Origin: Holophagaceae bacterium
GTDB lineage: Bacteria; Acidobacteriota; Holophagae; Holophagales; Holophagaceae
Reading direction: 5' to 3'
DNA length: 43,505 nucleotides
NCBI GenBank assembly: GCA_017859955.1
Contig: JAFNAB010000007.1
Coordinates: 1 to 43,505, forward strand
A model generated the notes under the pieces. That model made no database searches and had not been told where the DNA came from. It was given only the letters and a program-made list of their open reading frames with translations. The translations under genes were made by a program, and so were the position numbers. Position 1 is the stretch's first letter. The number at the start of each line of letters is the position of its first letter. Shown here in pieces: positions 28,970 through 37,272 of the stretch.

Positions 28970-29455
28970 ATGATACGCCCTGCCACACTCGCCGACGCCG
29001 CTGCCATTGCAGCCATCTACAACCCCTACATCACCGATACCGTCATCACCTTTGAGGAGGAGGCGGTCAGCGTCGAGGAGATGGAGGGAAGGATCCGGAA
29101 GGTCAGCGCCACCTTCCCCTGGATCGTCTGGGAAGAGGAGGGGCAGGTTCTGGGATACGCCTACGCCTCCTCCTGGCGCAGCCGCCGCGCCTACCGTTTC
29201 GCCGCGGAAACCACGGTCTACGTGGACCTGGCCCACCAGCGGAAGGGGATCGGCGAGAAGCTCTACCGGGAACTGGTGGTGGCCATGCGGGAGTTCGGTT
29301 TCCACTCCGCCCTGGGCTGTCTGGCCCTTCCCAACGACCCCAGTGTGGCCCTCCACGAGAAGCTCGGCTTCACCAAGGTGGCCCACATGAAGGAAGCGGG
29401 CAGGAAATTCGAGCAATGGATCGATGTGGGATTCTGGGAAATAATCCTGGCGTAG
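28970..29455 (+). CDS. GNAT N-acetyltransferase, phosphinothricin acetyltransferase-like
   Basis: A 161-aa acetyltransferase using acetyl-CoA. The fold is recognisable from IRPATLADAAAIAAIYNPYITDTVITFEEE at the N-terminus, AETTVYVDLAHQRKGIGEKLYRELV with the QRKGIG pyrophosphate-binding loop, and the terminal LHEKLGFTKVAHMKEAGRKFEQWIDVGFWE, which is characteristic of the PAT/YwnH subgroup. That subgroup acetylates methionine sulfone/sulfoximine-like amino acids or phosphinothricin. ATG 28970 is seven bases after GGAGG; ATG 28964 is too close to it. A terminator follows. Confidence 0.88.
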   Translation: MIRPATLADAAAIAAIYNPYITDTVITFEEEAVSVEEMEGRIRKVSATFPWIVWEEEGQVLGYAYASSWRSRRAYRFAAETTVYVDLAHQRKGIGEKLYRELVVAMREFGFHSALGCLALPNDPSVALHEKLGFTKVAHMKEAGRKFEQWIDVGFWEIILA

Positions 29456-29474
29456 GACACCTACCGCTCCCATG

Positions 29475-29511
29475 AGGCATGGCGTTTCAAATACGCCATG
29501 CCTTGTTTTTT
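29475..29511 (+). terminator. Rho-independent terminator after the acetyltransferase
   Basis: AGGCATGGCGT, 7-base loop, ACGCCATGCCT, then TGTTTTTT: a perfect 11-bp stem with T tract, 20 bases after the stop codon. Confidence 0.92.
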
Positions 29512-29551
29512 CAAGCTATAGAGGTGGACAGTGAAAAAAAAGTTTTCATTA

Positions 29552-29579
29552 TTGCAATCGATGAAATTTTTTATACAAT
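29552..29579 (+). promoter_or_regulatory. Sigma-70-type promoter for the RDD protein
   Basis: TTGCAA (29552-29557), 16-base spacer, TACAAT (29574-29579), inside an A/T-rich stretch directly after the preceding terminator, and 20 bases before the start codon. Confidence 0.6.
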
Positions 29580-29599
29580 AAGTATTTCTTGGAGAATCC

Positions 29600-30067
29600 A
29601 TGAACCAAACCTCAACGCCCTCTCTCCTGGGCTCCCTCCTGCCCTCCACGCCCGACACGGCCAGGCTCACCGGGGCGCGGGGTGAACTCGTCCCGAGACT
29701 GCTGGCCGTGGTGATCGACGCCATTCCCTCCGTCGTGATCAGCGTCCTTTTCATGGTGATCGGGTTCATCCCCGTCCTCGGGGTGGTGGCCTCCCCCCTG
29801 AATGCCCTATTCCAGTTGGTCTACTTCTTCGGATTCATCCCCTGGACCGTGTCCACCTACGGCGCCAGCCTCGGAAAGAAGGCCATGAAGCTACGGGTCT
29901 GCCCCCTGGGTGCCCCGCTCCAGCGGATCCCCTTCGTGCCCGCCCTGCTCCGCCAGTTCGGCAACTTCTTTTTCCTGAACCTGATTGTGCTGGCCATCAA
30001 GGGCGAGGAGCGAGTGAGCCTCAGCGACCTACTGGCGAAGACCGAGGTCGTCCAGGTCCAGGACTGA
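29600..30067 (+). CDS. RDD-family membrane protein
   Basis: A 155-aa inner-membrane protein with an N-terminal cytoplasmic stretch of about 30 residues and then two or three hydrophobic segments (LLAVVIDAIPSVVISVLFMVIGF, LFQLVYFFGFIPW, FFFLNLIVLAI). The first segment carries R33 and D39 (PRLLAVVIDA), the arginine and aspartate that name the RDD family; GASLGKKAMKLRV is the second typical motif. Family function is poorly known; some members are linked to ion exchange in halophiles. GGAG at 29591-29594 supports ATG 29600. It stands alone between two terminators. Confidence 0.87.
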   Translation: MNQTSTPSLLGSLLPSTPDTARLTGARGELVPRLLAVVIDAIPSVVISVLFMVIGFIPVLGVVASPLNALFQLVYFFGFIPWTVSTYGASLGKKAMKLRVCPLGAPLQRIPFVPALLRQFGNFFFLNLIVLAIKGEERVSLSDLLAKTEVVQVQD

Positions 30068-30084
30068 TCCATTGGCACACCACG

Positions 30085-30118
30085 AAGAAGCCGCCCGGTC
30101 AACGGGCGGCTTCTTTCT
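30085..30118. terminator. Terminator between RDD gene and CoA-transferase operon
   Basis: AAGAAGCCGCCCG, loop GTCAA, CGGGCGGCTTCTT, then TC. A perfect 13-bp stem between convergent genes. The plus strand ends in CTTCTTTC, so it best serves the RDD gene but could act both ways. Confidence 0.85.
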
Positions 30119-30133
30119 GCTAGGAGCGGGATC

Positions 30134-30796
30134 CTAGAGTTCGATGACGCGGCAGTCCGTGTCGACGACGATATCGGCGTCGGTCTTTTCCTTGATGAAC
30201 TCGGCCGTGAAGGGCGCGAAGACTTCCCGCAGGTGGAAGCGGTCGCCCACGACCTCGAAGAGGCCGAGATCCGTCACCACGTAGTTCACTTCGCGGGCGG
30301 CGGTCAGGGGCAGGGTGCAGTGGCGCTTCATGCGGGACTTGCCCGAGGGCTCGAAGTGCAGCGTGGCGGCGATCACCACCCGGGCACCGGAAACGAGATC
30401 CATGGCGCCGCCCATGCCGGGAACCATCTTGCCCGGCACCTTGTAGTTGGCCAGGTTGCCCTGCTGATCGACCTCAAGCACACCCAGGACCGTGTAGTCC
30501 ACGTGGCCACCGCGGATGATGCCGAAGCTGGTGGCGCTGTCGAAGAAGCAGCCGCCCGTGAGGACGGTGACGGGGGCGCCGCCGGCGTTCACGATGTCGT
30601 AGTTCTCCTGGCCGGCCTCGGGCGCGGGGCCCAGGCCCATCATGCCGTTCTCGGACTGGAGGATGATGGTCACGCCCTCGGGGATGTAGTTGCCCACCAG
30701 GGTCGGGAGACCGATGCCCAGGTTGACCACATCACCGTTGTGGAACATGCGGGCGATGCGCTTGGCGATATTGTCTTTGTTCGCTACGTATTCCAT
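30134..30796 (-). CDS. atoA: CoA-transferase subunit B (acetoacetate/butyrate type, AtoA/CtfB-like)
   Basis: A 220-aa class I CoA-transferase beta subunit. The catalytic glutamate is E49 in SENGMMGLG, which forms the covalent CoA thioester. GIGLPTLVGNYIPEGV and GAMDLVSGARVVIAATLHFEPSGKSR are also typical. With the alpha subunit encoded just upstream it moves CoA between acyl groups such as acetoacetyl-, butyryl- and acetyl-CoA. Lysine fermenters use such an enzyme as butyryl-CoA:acetoacetate CoA-transferase, and the lysine 5,6-aminomutase genes 10 kb away in the same direction make this role attractive; substrate choice cannot be read from sequence. The gene starts 10 bases after the alpha subunit ends. 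Confidence 0.92.
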   Translation of the reverse strand: MEYVANKDNIAKRIARMFHNGDVVNLGIGLPTLVGNYIPEGVTIILQSENGMMGLGPAPEAGQENYDIVNAGGAPVTVLTGGCFFDSATSFGIIRGGHVDYTVLGVLEVDQQGNLANYKVPGKMVPGMGGAMDLVSGARVVIAATLHFEPSGKSRMKRHCTLPLTAAREVNYVVTDLGLFEVVGDRFHLREVFAPFTAEFIKEKTDADIVVDTDCRVIEL

Positions 30797-30806
30797 GCCT
30801 GACCCC

Positions 30807-31493
30807 TTACATGTCCAGCTTTTCAGCTTTGACGATGAAATCCACGAAGATCGATGCGGTCTGGACCTCGTTGGGATCGATCTCGCCGACCTCGACCAGT
30901 TCCTCCACCTCGGCGATCACCAGCTTGGCTGCGGTGGCCATTACGAGGTTGAAGTTGCAGGCGGTCCCGGCATAGACCAGGTTGCCGGCCTTGTCGCCCT
31001 TCTTGGCCTTGATCAGGGCCACGTCAGCGGTGAGGGGCAGCTCCAGAAGGTAGGCCTTGCCATCCACCGTGATGACCTGCTTGCCTTCCTGGACCTCGGT
31101 GCCCACACCGGTGGGGGTCAGGATGCCGCCCAGACCAGCGCCGCCGGCCCGGATCTTCTCGGCCAGGGAGCCCTGGGGCACCAGCTCGACCTCAGTCTCA
31201 CCCGCGTTCATCTGGCGCTGGGTTTCCTGGTTCAGGCCGATGTGGCTGGCGAAGATCTTCTTGAACTGCTTGTTGGCCACCAGGTGCCCGATGCCCGTGA
31301 TGCGGCCGGACTTGAAGTCGTGGGCGGCAGTGTCGGTGCTGATCAGGGTCAGCCCCTTGGGGGCGATTTCCTTGACGGCCTGGATGACGGTGTGAGGGGA
31401 GCCGGAGGCCATGAAGCCACCGATCATGATGGTGTCCCCTTCCTTGATCTTGCCTGCGGCTTCAGCCGCAGTAATGATGGGTTTCTCTATCAC
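30807..31493 (-). CDS. atoD: CoA-transferase subunit A (AtoD/CtfA-like)
   Basis: A 228-aa class I CoA-transferase alpha subunit. It contains AGKIKEGDTIMIGGFMASGSPHTVIQAV, GLNQETQRQMNAGETEVELVPQGSLAEKIRAGGAGLGGILTPTGVGTEV and TADVALIKAKKGDKAGNLVYAGTACNFN, the usual CoA-binding and subunit-interface stretches. The start is GTG 31493, preceded by AGGAGG at seven bases; a longer frame upstream to 31535 has no ribosome-binding site of its own. It is the first gene of a two-gene operon with atoA. About 195 bases separate it from the end of the peptidase operon upstream on the same strand, with no clear terminator. Confidence 0.92.
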   Translation of the reverse strand: MIEKPIITAAEAAGKIKEGDTIMIGGFMASGSPHTVIQAVKEIAPKGLTLISTDTAAHDFKSGRITGIGHLVANKQFKKIFASHIGLNQETQRQMNAGETEVELVPQGSLAEKIRAGGAGLGGILTPTGVGTEVQEGKQVITVDGKAYLLELPLTADVALIKAKKGDKAGNLVYAGTACNFNLVMATAAKLVIAEVEELVEVGEIDPNEVQTASIFVDFIVKAEKLDM

Positions 31494-31687
31494 TAGCCCC
31501 TCCTGTTTGAGACATAGGCAACCTGCGGGATCCACACCCGCACTTGATCAGACTCGCCCGAGCGGAAGTAAGGCCACACGCTCCGCACAACCAACCTTGC
31601 CGCTCCAATATCCTAGCCACTTTTTCGACCCGACTGACCAGGGAAGCGCATGGCAAATCTAAAAAATTTGTGACCGGGGTCGCAGAC

Positions 31688-33172
31688 TCAATGGGAGAGG
31701 AACCAGGCCGTGGCCAGGGCCAGACGGGCCATGCGCCGCACCTGGGCCGGGTCCAGAGCCGCGGCCGTATCCCCGGGCAAATGGTAGTCGGGGAAGAAAT
31801 TGCCAAAGAATCGGATGAAGGGCACCCGGAGCCTCGCAAAGTCCCGATAGTCGCTCCCCCCGCTGGCGCCATCACCGGGATCCAGCAGGAGGGCCATCCC
31901 GCTGGCCCTGCCCGCGCGGTCCAGGACCTGAGCCAACCCTGGCGTCCAGGCGGCATAGCCAGGATCGTTGAAGTCTTCCGGGTGGATCCGGGCCAGCAGA
32001 GCCGCCGACTGCCCGGGAGCCACCTCCTCCAGGCGCTTCCGCAGCTCCTCGGCCGTCCATGGATGGCCGATCATGTCCAGATTCAGATAGGCCCGGGTGT
32101 GTTCCATGGACCAGAGGGGGTGGCGGGTGTAGTGGCCGGAACCGAATTTCCCGTCCTCCTCCCCGGTCCAGAACGCGAAGATAATCGGACAGCGCGTCGC
32201 TTCGGAGCTGCCAGCAAGGGCACGGATGATCTCCAGCAGGGCCGACACACCCGAGGCATTGTCATCGGCACCCGGATGGAGCAAACCCCCGGCCATTCCC
32301 AGGTGATCCATGTGGGCCCCGATCACCAGGGCCTCCTGGCCCCGGCCCGGAAGGTAGCCGATCAGGTTGGCCTGCGTCCACCGCTCCACCTTTCCGGTGA
32401 TCTCCACCCGCCCCCGACTCCCCGGCGCCAGCGACGGCAGGGCGCCCTTCACCCGGACCAGGGGCGGCTCCTCGGAGGTCCTTACCCCAGCCTCGGGGCG
32501 GAAGAAGACCTCCTCACTCAGGGGCTCCAGTTCCTCCTCGAAGGCGATGACCGCCCGGGCGCCCGCCTTCTCCAGCAGGGCCAACCGGGCATCGTAGCGT
32601 TCCCCCAGCTTGGGGGAGGCCCAGCGCTCCAGGCGTTCCGGGGTCCTCCAGGCCTTCCCTTCCGGCACACCACCCCGGAGCAGCACAATCTTGCCCTTCA
32701 GGTCCAGGCCCTTGAGATCATCGTGTCCGAGTTCCGGTTCCTGGATGCCATAGCCCACCTGGATCAGTTCGCCTTCCATGACTTCCGGCGCCCGCTGGGG
32801 CATGCGGCAGGCTTCCCCATGCTGGAGCTTCAGGCCCGACAGCTGGAGGGTGCCACCCAGGCGGGAAATGCGCCGTAGCGGCACCGGCTGGACCATCGAG
32901 GCCTGTCCAGGGACCGGCTGAAGCCCCAGGGCCTTCATCTGAGCATGGAGATAGCGTTCCGTGCGGGCCAGCCCCCGGGTTCCCAGGCCCCTGCCCTGCT
33001 GTTTCGGATCCGCCAGAAACTGGATGTGGGCCTTGATCCGGGCCGCATCGACCCCATCCAGGGCCGTCTTGAGGTCCCCGGTGGCCGCTTCAGCGGCCGA
33101 TGGCACCACCAGGCCGGGGACCTCCGCCCGAAGGCTCAGGGCGAGACAGAGGAGGAGCGCCCCGCGCCGCAT
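31688..33172 (-). CDS. Exported M28-family zinc aminopeptidase
   Basis: A 494-aa secreted or periplasmic metallopeptidase. Signal peptide MRRGALLLCLALSLRA is followed by a protease-associated insert (~130-270) and the catalytic domain. Metal ligands and base are in place: H287 (GAHMDHLG), D303 (GADDNASG), E338/E339 (WTGEEDG), D366 (LNLDMIGH) and H464 (YHLPGDT). Family M28 enzymes remove N-terminal residues from peptides. The ATG overlaps the stop of the permease gene (TGATG), so it is coupled to it as the last gene of the operon. A frame running further upstream inside the permease gene is not real coding sequence. Here it could trim peptides released from cyanophycin or from protein; the exact substrate is unknown. 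Confidence 0.9.
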   Translation of the reverse strand: MRRGALLLCLALSLRAEVPGLVVPSAAEAATGDLKTALDGVDAARIKAHIQFLADPKQQGRGLGTRGLARTERYLHAQMKALGLQPVPGQASMVQPVPLRRISRLGGTLQLSGLKLQHGEACRMPQRAPEVMEGELIQVGYGIQEPELGHDDLKGLDLKGKIVLLRGGVPEGKAWRTPERLERWASPKLGERYDARLALLEKAGARAVIAFEEELEPLSEEVFFRPEAGVRTSEEPPLVRVKGALPSLAPGSRGRVEITGKVERWTQANLIGYLPGRGQEALVIGAHMDHLGMAGGLLHPGADDNASGVSALLEIIRALAGSSEATRCPIIFAFWTGEEDGKFGSGHYTRHPLWSMEHTRAYLNLDMIGHPWTAEELRKRLEEVAPGQSAALLARIHPEDFNDPGYAAWTPGLAQVLDRAGRASGMALLLDPGDGASGGSDYRDFARLRVPFIRFFGNFFPDYHLPGDTAAALDPAQVRRMARLALATAWFLSH

Positions 33173-34608
33173 CACACCGGCCCCCAGTGGAAGAGTAGGG
33201 TCGGTGGGATGAGCAGCAGGAAGGCCACCACCACCAGGATCAGCATGAGGGGTAAGAACCATTTGGCCCAGCGCTCCCAGGGGATCTTGGCCGCCCCCAG
33301 TACGCCCATGGTCACGGCGCTGGTGGGCAGGATGGGGTTGATGAGCTCGGACAGCTCGAAGCTGTATACGCAGGTCTGCCGGGTAATGCCCACCAGATCC
33401 GACAGGGGCGACATCACGGGCATGGTGAGGGCCGCCTGGGCCGTGCCCGAATGGATGAAGAAGTTGATGACGCACTGCACCAGGAACATCACCTGGGCCG
33501 TGATCGCCTTGGGCAGGACCTGGATCACCATGGAGCCCCCCAGCAGCAGGGTGTCCATGATCTGGGCCTGGGTGGCAATGACCAGCAGGGCCCGGGCACA
33601 GGACACGATGAGCATGACCCCCACCATATCCTTGGCCCCGGTCACGAAAAGCTGGGCCATGCGGCTGGGCCCGATCCGGCTCACCAGGCCCATCAGGATC
33701 CCCATGGCCAGGAAGAGGGCCGCGATGGGCTCCAGCCCCCACTTGTATTTCAGGACCCCGAAGACCAGGAGAACCAGTGCGGCGAAAAAGACCGTCAGGG
33801 CCGCCACCTGCCGGAGCTGCCAGCGTTCCTGGTCATCCCCGGCATGGGTGGTCTCCCGGGCCTGGTCGATGTCCCAGACCAGACTGGCCTCGGGATCCCG
33901 CTTGATCTTCCGGGCGTAGCGCATCACATAGGCGGTCGTCACGCTCACCACCACTACCCAGGCGCAGACCCGGTATTCGAGGCCCGAGAAGGCCGGAACC
34001 CCGGCGATTCCCTGGGCCACACCCACCGTGAAGGGATTGAAGAAGGCGCAGGCGAAGCCCGAGGCCGCCCCCAGGAAGGGGATGGCGAGGCCCACGATGG
34101 AGTCGTAACCCATGGCCCGGGAGAGGGCGATGATGATCACCACGAAGGGGATCAGTTCCTCGGCCATGCCGAAGATCGCTCCCATCAGGGAGAAGACCAC
34201 CATCAGGACCGGAATGAATAGCCACTCCAGCGTCGGGTGCCCGCTCAGGCTGAGCACCAGTCGCCGGATGCCGAACTCCACCGCCCCGGTCTCCTGGAAG
34301 ATGGCGAAGCTGCCGCCGATGATGAAGAGGAAGGAAATGAGGGTCGCCCCGTCCATGAAGCCCTTGATGGGGGCCAGCAGGATCATGTGGAGGCCCAGGT
34401 AGTGCTTGGGCAGGAAATGGAAGCTCCCGGGCACCGGGACCTTCATCTGACTGCCATCCGGCAGCACTTTCACCATCCGCTGGAACTCCCCGGAGGGCAC
34501 CACCCAGGAGAGGAGGAGCACCAGCAGCACCAGGCTTCCCACGACCACCAGGGTGTGGGGCATCTTCAGGGACTGGGCCAGCTCGCGTAAGCCCTTCTTG
34601 TCAGACAT
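33172..34608 (-). CDS. YfcC-family inner-membrane permease
   Basis: A 478-aa integral membrane protein with about 12 hydrophobic helices, of the YfcC group in the ion-transporter superfamily (relatives include the DcuC and ArsB/NhaD-like carriers). Telling segments are MPHTLVVVGSLVLLVLLLSWVVPSGEFQR at the N-terminus, FGMAEELIPFVVIIIALSRAMGYDS, and NFFIHSGTAQAALTMPVMSPLSDLVGITRQ. Proteins of this family often lie beside peptidases and amino-acid degradation genes and are thought to carry amino acids or small peptides. The gene starts nine bases after the isoaspartyl dipeptidase gene, suggesting that it brings in beta-Asp-Arg or exchanges its products. That is inference. Confidence 0.85.
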   Translation of the reverse strand: MSDKKGLRELAQSLKMPHTLVVVGSLVLLVLLLSWVVPSGEFQRMVKVLPDGSQMKVPVPGSFHFLPKHYLGLHMILLAPIKGFMDGATLISFLFIIGGSFAIFQETGAVEFGIRRLVLSLSGHPTLEWLFIPVLMVVFSLMGAIFGMAEELIPFVVIIIALSRAMGYDSIVGLAIPFLGAASGFACAFFNPFTVGVAQGIAGVPAFSGLEYRVCAWVVVVSVTTAYVMRYARKIKRDPEASLVWDIDQARETTHAGDDQERWQLRQVAALTVFFAALVLLVFGVLKYKWGLEPIAALFLAMGILMGLVSRIGPSRMAQLFVTGAKDMVGVMLIVSCARALLVIATQAQIMDTLLLGGSMVIQVLPKAITAQVMFLVQCVINFFIHSGTAQAALTMPVMSPLSDLVGITRQTCVYSFELSELINPILPTSAVTMGVLGAAKIPWERWAKWFLPLMLILVVVAFLLLIPPTLLFHWGPV

Positions 34609-34617
34609 GCTTCATCC

Positions 34618-35781
34618 TCATTCGAAAGTGCCCTTGACCTTGAGTTCCCCGGCCTCCATCATCACTCGGCCCTTGGCGATGACGGTATGGATACGGAGGG
34701 TGTCGGGTTCCAGCAGCACGAGGTCCGCGTCGAGCCCCTGGGCCAAGCGGCCCTTCTGCTTCAGCTTGAGGATCCGGGCCGGATTGGAGGTGATGGTCCT
34801 CAGGGCGGTGGCCAAGGGCACGCCCTCCTTCTGGACCGCCTCCCGCACCGCATTGAAGAGCGTGGTCACTCGGCCCACGGAGATCCCCCGGAGCTGGCCC
34901 TGGGCGTCGAACTCCGGCAGGCTGCCCTGGCCATCGGAGGTGAAGGTGATGTGGCCAGGATCGACCCCGGCTTCCAGCATGCGGCGCAGGGCTTCCCCGC
35001 AGGGCACCTCCCCCTCGTCCAGGAAGGCCTGGACCGTAGAGGTTGTGAAGTCCACGAAGCCGCCAGCCTTGGCGTAGGCGATGCCCTCTTCGAAGAGCTG
35101 GGGATTGCGGTTGATGTGGGTCGGGAGCATCTGGGTCGCAGGGATCTCGGTCTCCTCGAGAATGCGCCGGAGCATGTCCAGGCCGCGCTTGCCGTCCCCG
35201 AGGTGGACGTTGACCAGTCCGGCCTTGCCCGAGAGCATGCCCCCCCGCCGGGTCGTGGCCACCAGGTGGGCGAAGGCCTCGAAGCCGGGCTGGCTGGAGC
35301 GGTGGTCTGACACGGCCACCTCCCCGGCCCCGATGACCTTGTCCAGGAAGAGGATGTCCTCCTCGATGGAGCCCAGCATGGTTTTCATGGGGATGCCGTA
35401 GGAGCCCGAGTAGAGGTAGGTGCTGAGCCCTTCCTCCTCCAGGCCCTTGGCCTTGGCCAGGAGGCCCTGCATGCTGCGGGTATGGCCGTCCGTGCCCAGG
35501 CAGCCCACCACCGTCGTGATGCCGCCCAGGATGGCGTCCGTCAACTTGAGGCTGGGGGTCCGGCTGGCGAAACCGCTCTCACCGCCCCCACCCATCATGT
35601 GGACATGGCCATCGATGAAACCGGGCACCGCCAGGAGCCCCTTGGCATCCAGGCTTCGGCAGTACTTCCCGGGGACCTGGATATCCGCCTCCAGGTGAAG
35701 GATGCGCCCGCCTCCCAATAGGAGATCCTGGGTCCCAAGGGGTTCCGGCGCCAGGATCTCGGCGTTCTTGATCAGCAGCAT
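34618..35781 (-). CDS. iadA: Isoaspartyl (beta-aspartyl) dipeptidase, IadA type
   Basis: A 387-aa amidohydrolase that hydrolyses beta-aspartyl dipeptides. Metal ligands are visible: H59 and H61 (DGHVHMMGGGGESG, with substrate-binding E68), H193 (VNVHLGD), H222 (LPTHINRN) and catalytic D283 (TSDGQGS). The C-terminus ends VKGTFE as in E. coli IadA. The residue that is the bridging carbamylated lysine in E. coli (K162, before the SDHRS motif) appears here as E154 in GAGEVAVSDHRS, a variant I believe occurs in other bacterial IadA proteins. There is no signal peptide, so it acts in the cytoplasm. Positioned between an exported cyanophycinase and a permease, its likely substrate is beta-Asp-Arg, giving Asp and Arg. 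Confidence 0.92.
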   Translation of the reverse strand: MLLIKNAEILAPEPLGTQDLLLGGGRILHLEADIQVPGKYCRSLDAKGLLAVPGFIDGHVHMMGGGGESGFASRTPSLKLTDAILGGITTVVGCLGTDGHTRSMQGLLAKAKGLEEEGLSTYLYSGSYGIPMKTMLGSIEEDILFLDKVIGAGEVAVSDHRSSQPGFEAFAHLVATTRRGGMLSGKAGLVNVHLGDGKRGLDMLRRILEETEIPATQMLPTHINRNPQLFEEGIAYAKAGGFVDFTTSTVQAFLDEGEVPCGEALRRMLEAGVDPGHITFTSDGQGSLPEFDAQGQLRGISVGRVTTLFNAVREAVQKEGVPLATALRTITSNPARILKLKQKGRLAQGLDADLVLLEPDTLRIHTVIAKGRVMMEAGELKVKGTFE

Positions 35782-35803
35782 GGGAACTCCAATTTATTAA
35801 TCA

Positions 35804-37264
35804 TTATTCTTCAACAACTCTCAGGACCGGAAGGGTCCCATCGGCCTGGGCCAGGGCCCGGAAGGGCGCATAGCTGTAGAGCCCGAAGAGCATGCAAGGT
35901 TCCAGCACCTGGATGGCCCGCCGCGCCAGGGGCTGGTCCAGGGGCACCAGGAGGGAACCCACAGGTGCCTCCAGCTCCCGCGCCGCGTCCCGGGCCACGA
36001 TCTGGCGGCTGGGGTGGCGGTGGTAGAGCTCGTCGAAGGGCGCCTCGTAGCGCAGGAGGCGGCAGGGCTCGGCCTTCAACCGCCTGGGGGCTCCCAGGAC
36101 CTCGTACCGGAGCCCCTGGGCCTCCAGCACCGGCCGGAAACGCTCCGCGCTGCGGGCCTCGATCAGGTAGGCCCGGGGGGTGGGCACGCTCTGCTTGACC
36201 ACCAGATCCGTCATGGCATTGGCGGTGGGAACCTTCAGGGTGCGGCCCGTGGCCAGCTCCCGCACCGGCACTTCGCTGACCTTGCCCCCCAGATTGGCCC
36301 AGAAGACATTGGTGGCGATGAAGGGGGGCAGCGGGGCCCGGCGGGCTTCCTCCGCAAGGCCCACCACCCGGCGCCGCCAGGAGACATCCCCCAGCAGATG
36401 GTCGTAGAGAGCCCGGTAGGCCCGGACCCGCTGGGGCAGATCCACCTGGGGGTCCGGGATTTCATGGCGCACCGAGGACTCAATGATGAAGGACACCGCC
36501 CCCAGGGTGCCCAGGCTGTTGCGGCCATCGTCCACCTCGGGGGTCGAAGGCCGCAACTCCGCGTCGGGAGGCGGTCCGCCCACCGCGTAGCGGTTGAAGG
36601 GAATCCCGGCGTTTGCGAGGACGGTCCGGGCTCCCTCCACCCGCTCCAGGGCAGCGGATTTCACGGTTTCAGGGATCAAGGGATGGTTGGCGGCGTCCAG
36701 GGTGATGAGGGGCCAGAAGACCCACCCCTTCTCCAGGTAGCCTCCGGGCGCCCGCTCGAACTCGTGACTGTCCGTGGCCAGGTGGGGCTGGACGCGCCGG
36801 GCCACCCGATGGAGGGCCTGGGTTTCGGGCTGTTCCAGGAGGATGTGATCGCGGTTGAGGTCCTCGCCGACCCCGTTGAGACGGGTGTGGGCCTCGGCCC
36901 CATCGGGATTGAGCATGGGCATAAGGTAGAGATCCACATCCTCCGGCAGGGCCTCGGGATGCTGGGCCAGCTCCTGGATCCACTGGAGCTGGGCCTCCTT
37001 CCCGGCCACCTCGTCGCCGTGCTGCTGGGCGTAGAAGAGCACCCGGCACTGGGCCTTCTTGGCACCCCGGCGCAAATGGACCAGGAAGATGCTGCGGCCC
37101 TGGTGGCTGCGCCCCTCCTCCGTGACCGTGATGAAGCCGGGCCTTTCCACCCGGTGCAGCAGGGCGGCCATGTCGGCATAGGATGTCAAAGGCCCCTTAG
37201 CGTATGCCGGGGCCAATAGGGACAGCAGGAGCAGGCCTGCGGGCCGGAGATGCGGGATGAGCAA
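35804..37264 (-). CDS. Exported M14-family zinc carboxypeptidase
   Basis: A 486-aa protein with signal peptide (MLIPHLRPAGLLLLSLLAPAYA). The M14 fold is shown by H82-x-x-E85 (QQHGDEVAGKE), NPDG (119-122), the GEDLNRD stretch (134-139) supplying Asn and Arg, the third zinc ligand H167 (TDSHEFE) and a probable catalytic E262 (FIIESS). Such enzymes remove C-terminal residues or side-chain amide-linked groups. The ~190-residue C-terminal part has no recognised domain. It starts eight bases after the cyanophycinase gene. In this operon it may trim cyanophycin ends, free Arg from the polymer, or act on ordinary peptides; I cannot decide which. Confidence 0.85.
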   Translation of the reverse strand: MLIPHLRPAGLLLLSLLAPAYAKGPLTSYADMAALLHRVERPGFITVTEEGRSHQGRSIFLVHLRRGAKKAQCRVLFYAQQHGDEVAGKEAQLQWIQELAQHPEALPEDVDLYLMPMLNPDGAEAHTRLNGVGEDLNRDHILLEQPETQALHRVARRVQPHLATDSHEFERAPGGYLEKGWVFWPLITLDAANHPLIPETVKSAALERVEGARTVLANAGIPFNRYAVGGPPPDAELRPSTPEVDDGRNSLGTLGAVSFIIESSVRHEIPDPQVDLPQRVRAYRALYDHLLGDVSWRRRVVGLAEEARRAPLPPFIATNVFWANLGGKVSEVPVRELATGRTLKVPTANAMTDLVVKQSVPTPRAYLIEARSAERFRPVLEAQGLRYEVLGAPRRLKAEPCRLLRYEAPFDELYHRHPSRQIVARDAARELEAPVGSLLVPLDQPLARRAIQVLEPCMLFGLYSYAPFRALAQADGTLPVLRVVEE

Positions 37265-37272
37265 GGTGCTTC

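Noticed and set aside
31688-33742. 684-codon minus-strand frame extending the M28 peptidase into the permease gene
   Set aside because: The upstream 190 codons overlap YfcC in another frame and are low-complexity His/Gly/Pro. ATG 33172 gives a proper signal peptide.
36014-37219. 401-codon plus-strand frame opposite the M14 peptidase
   Set aside because: Antisense shadow; the minus strand carries a signal peptide and all M14 catalytic residues.
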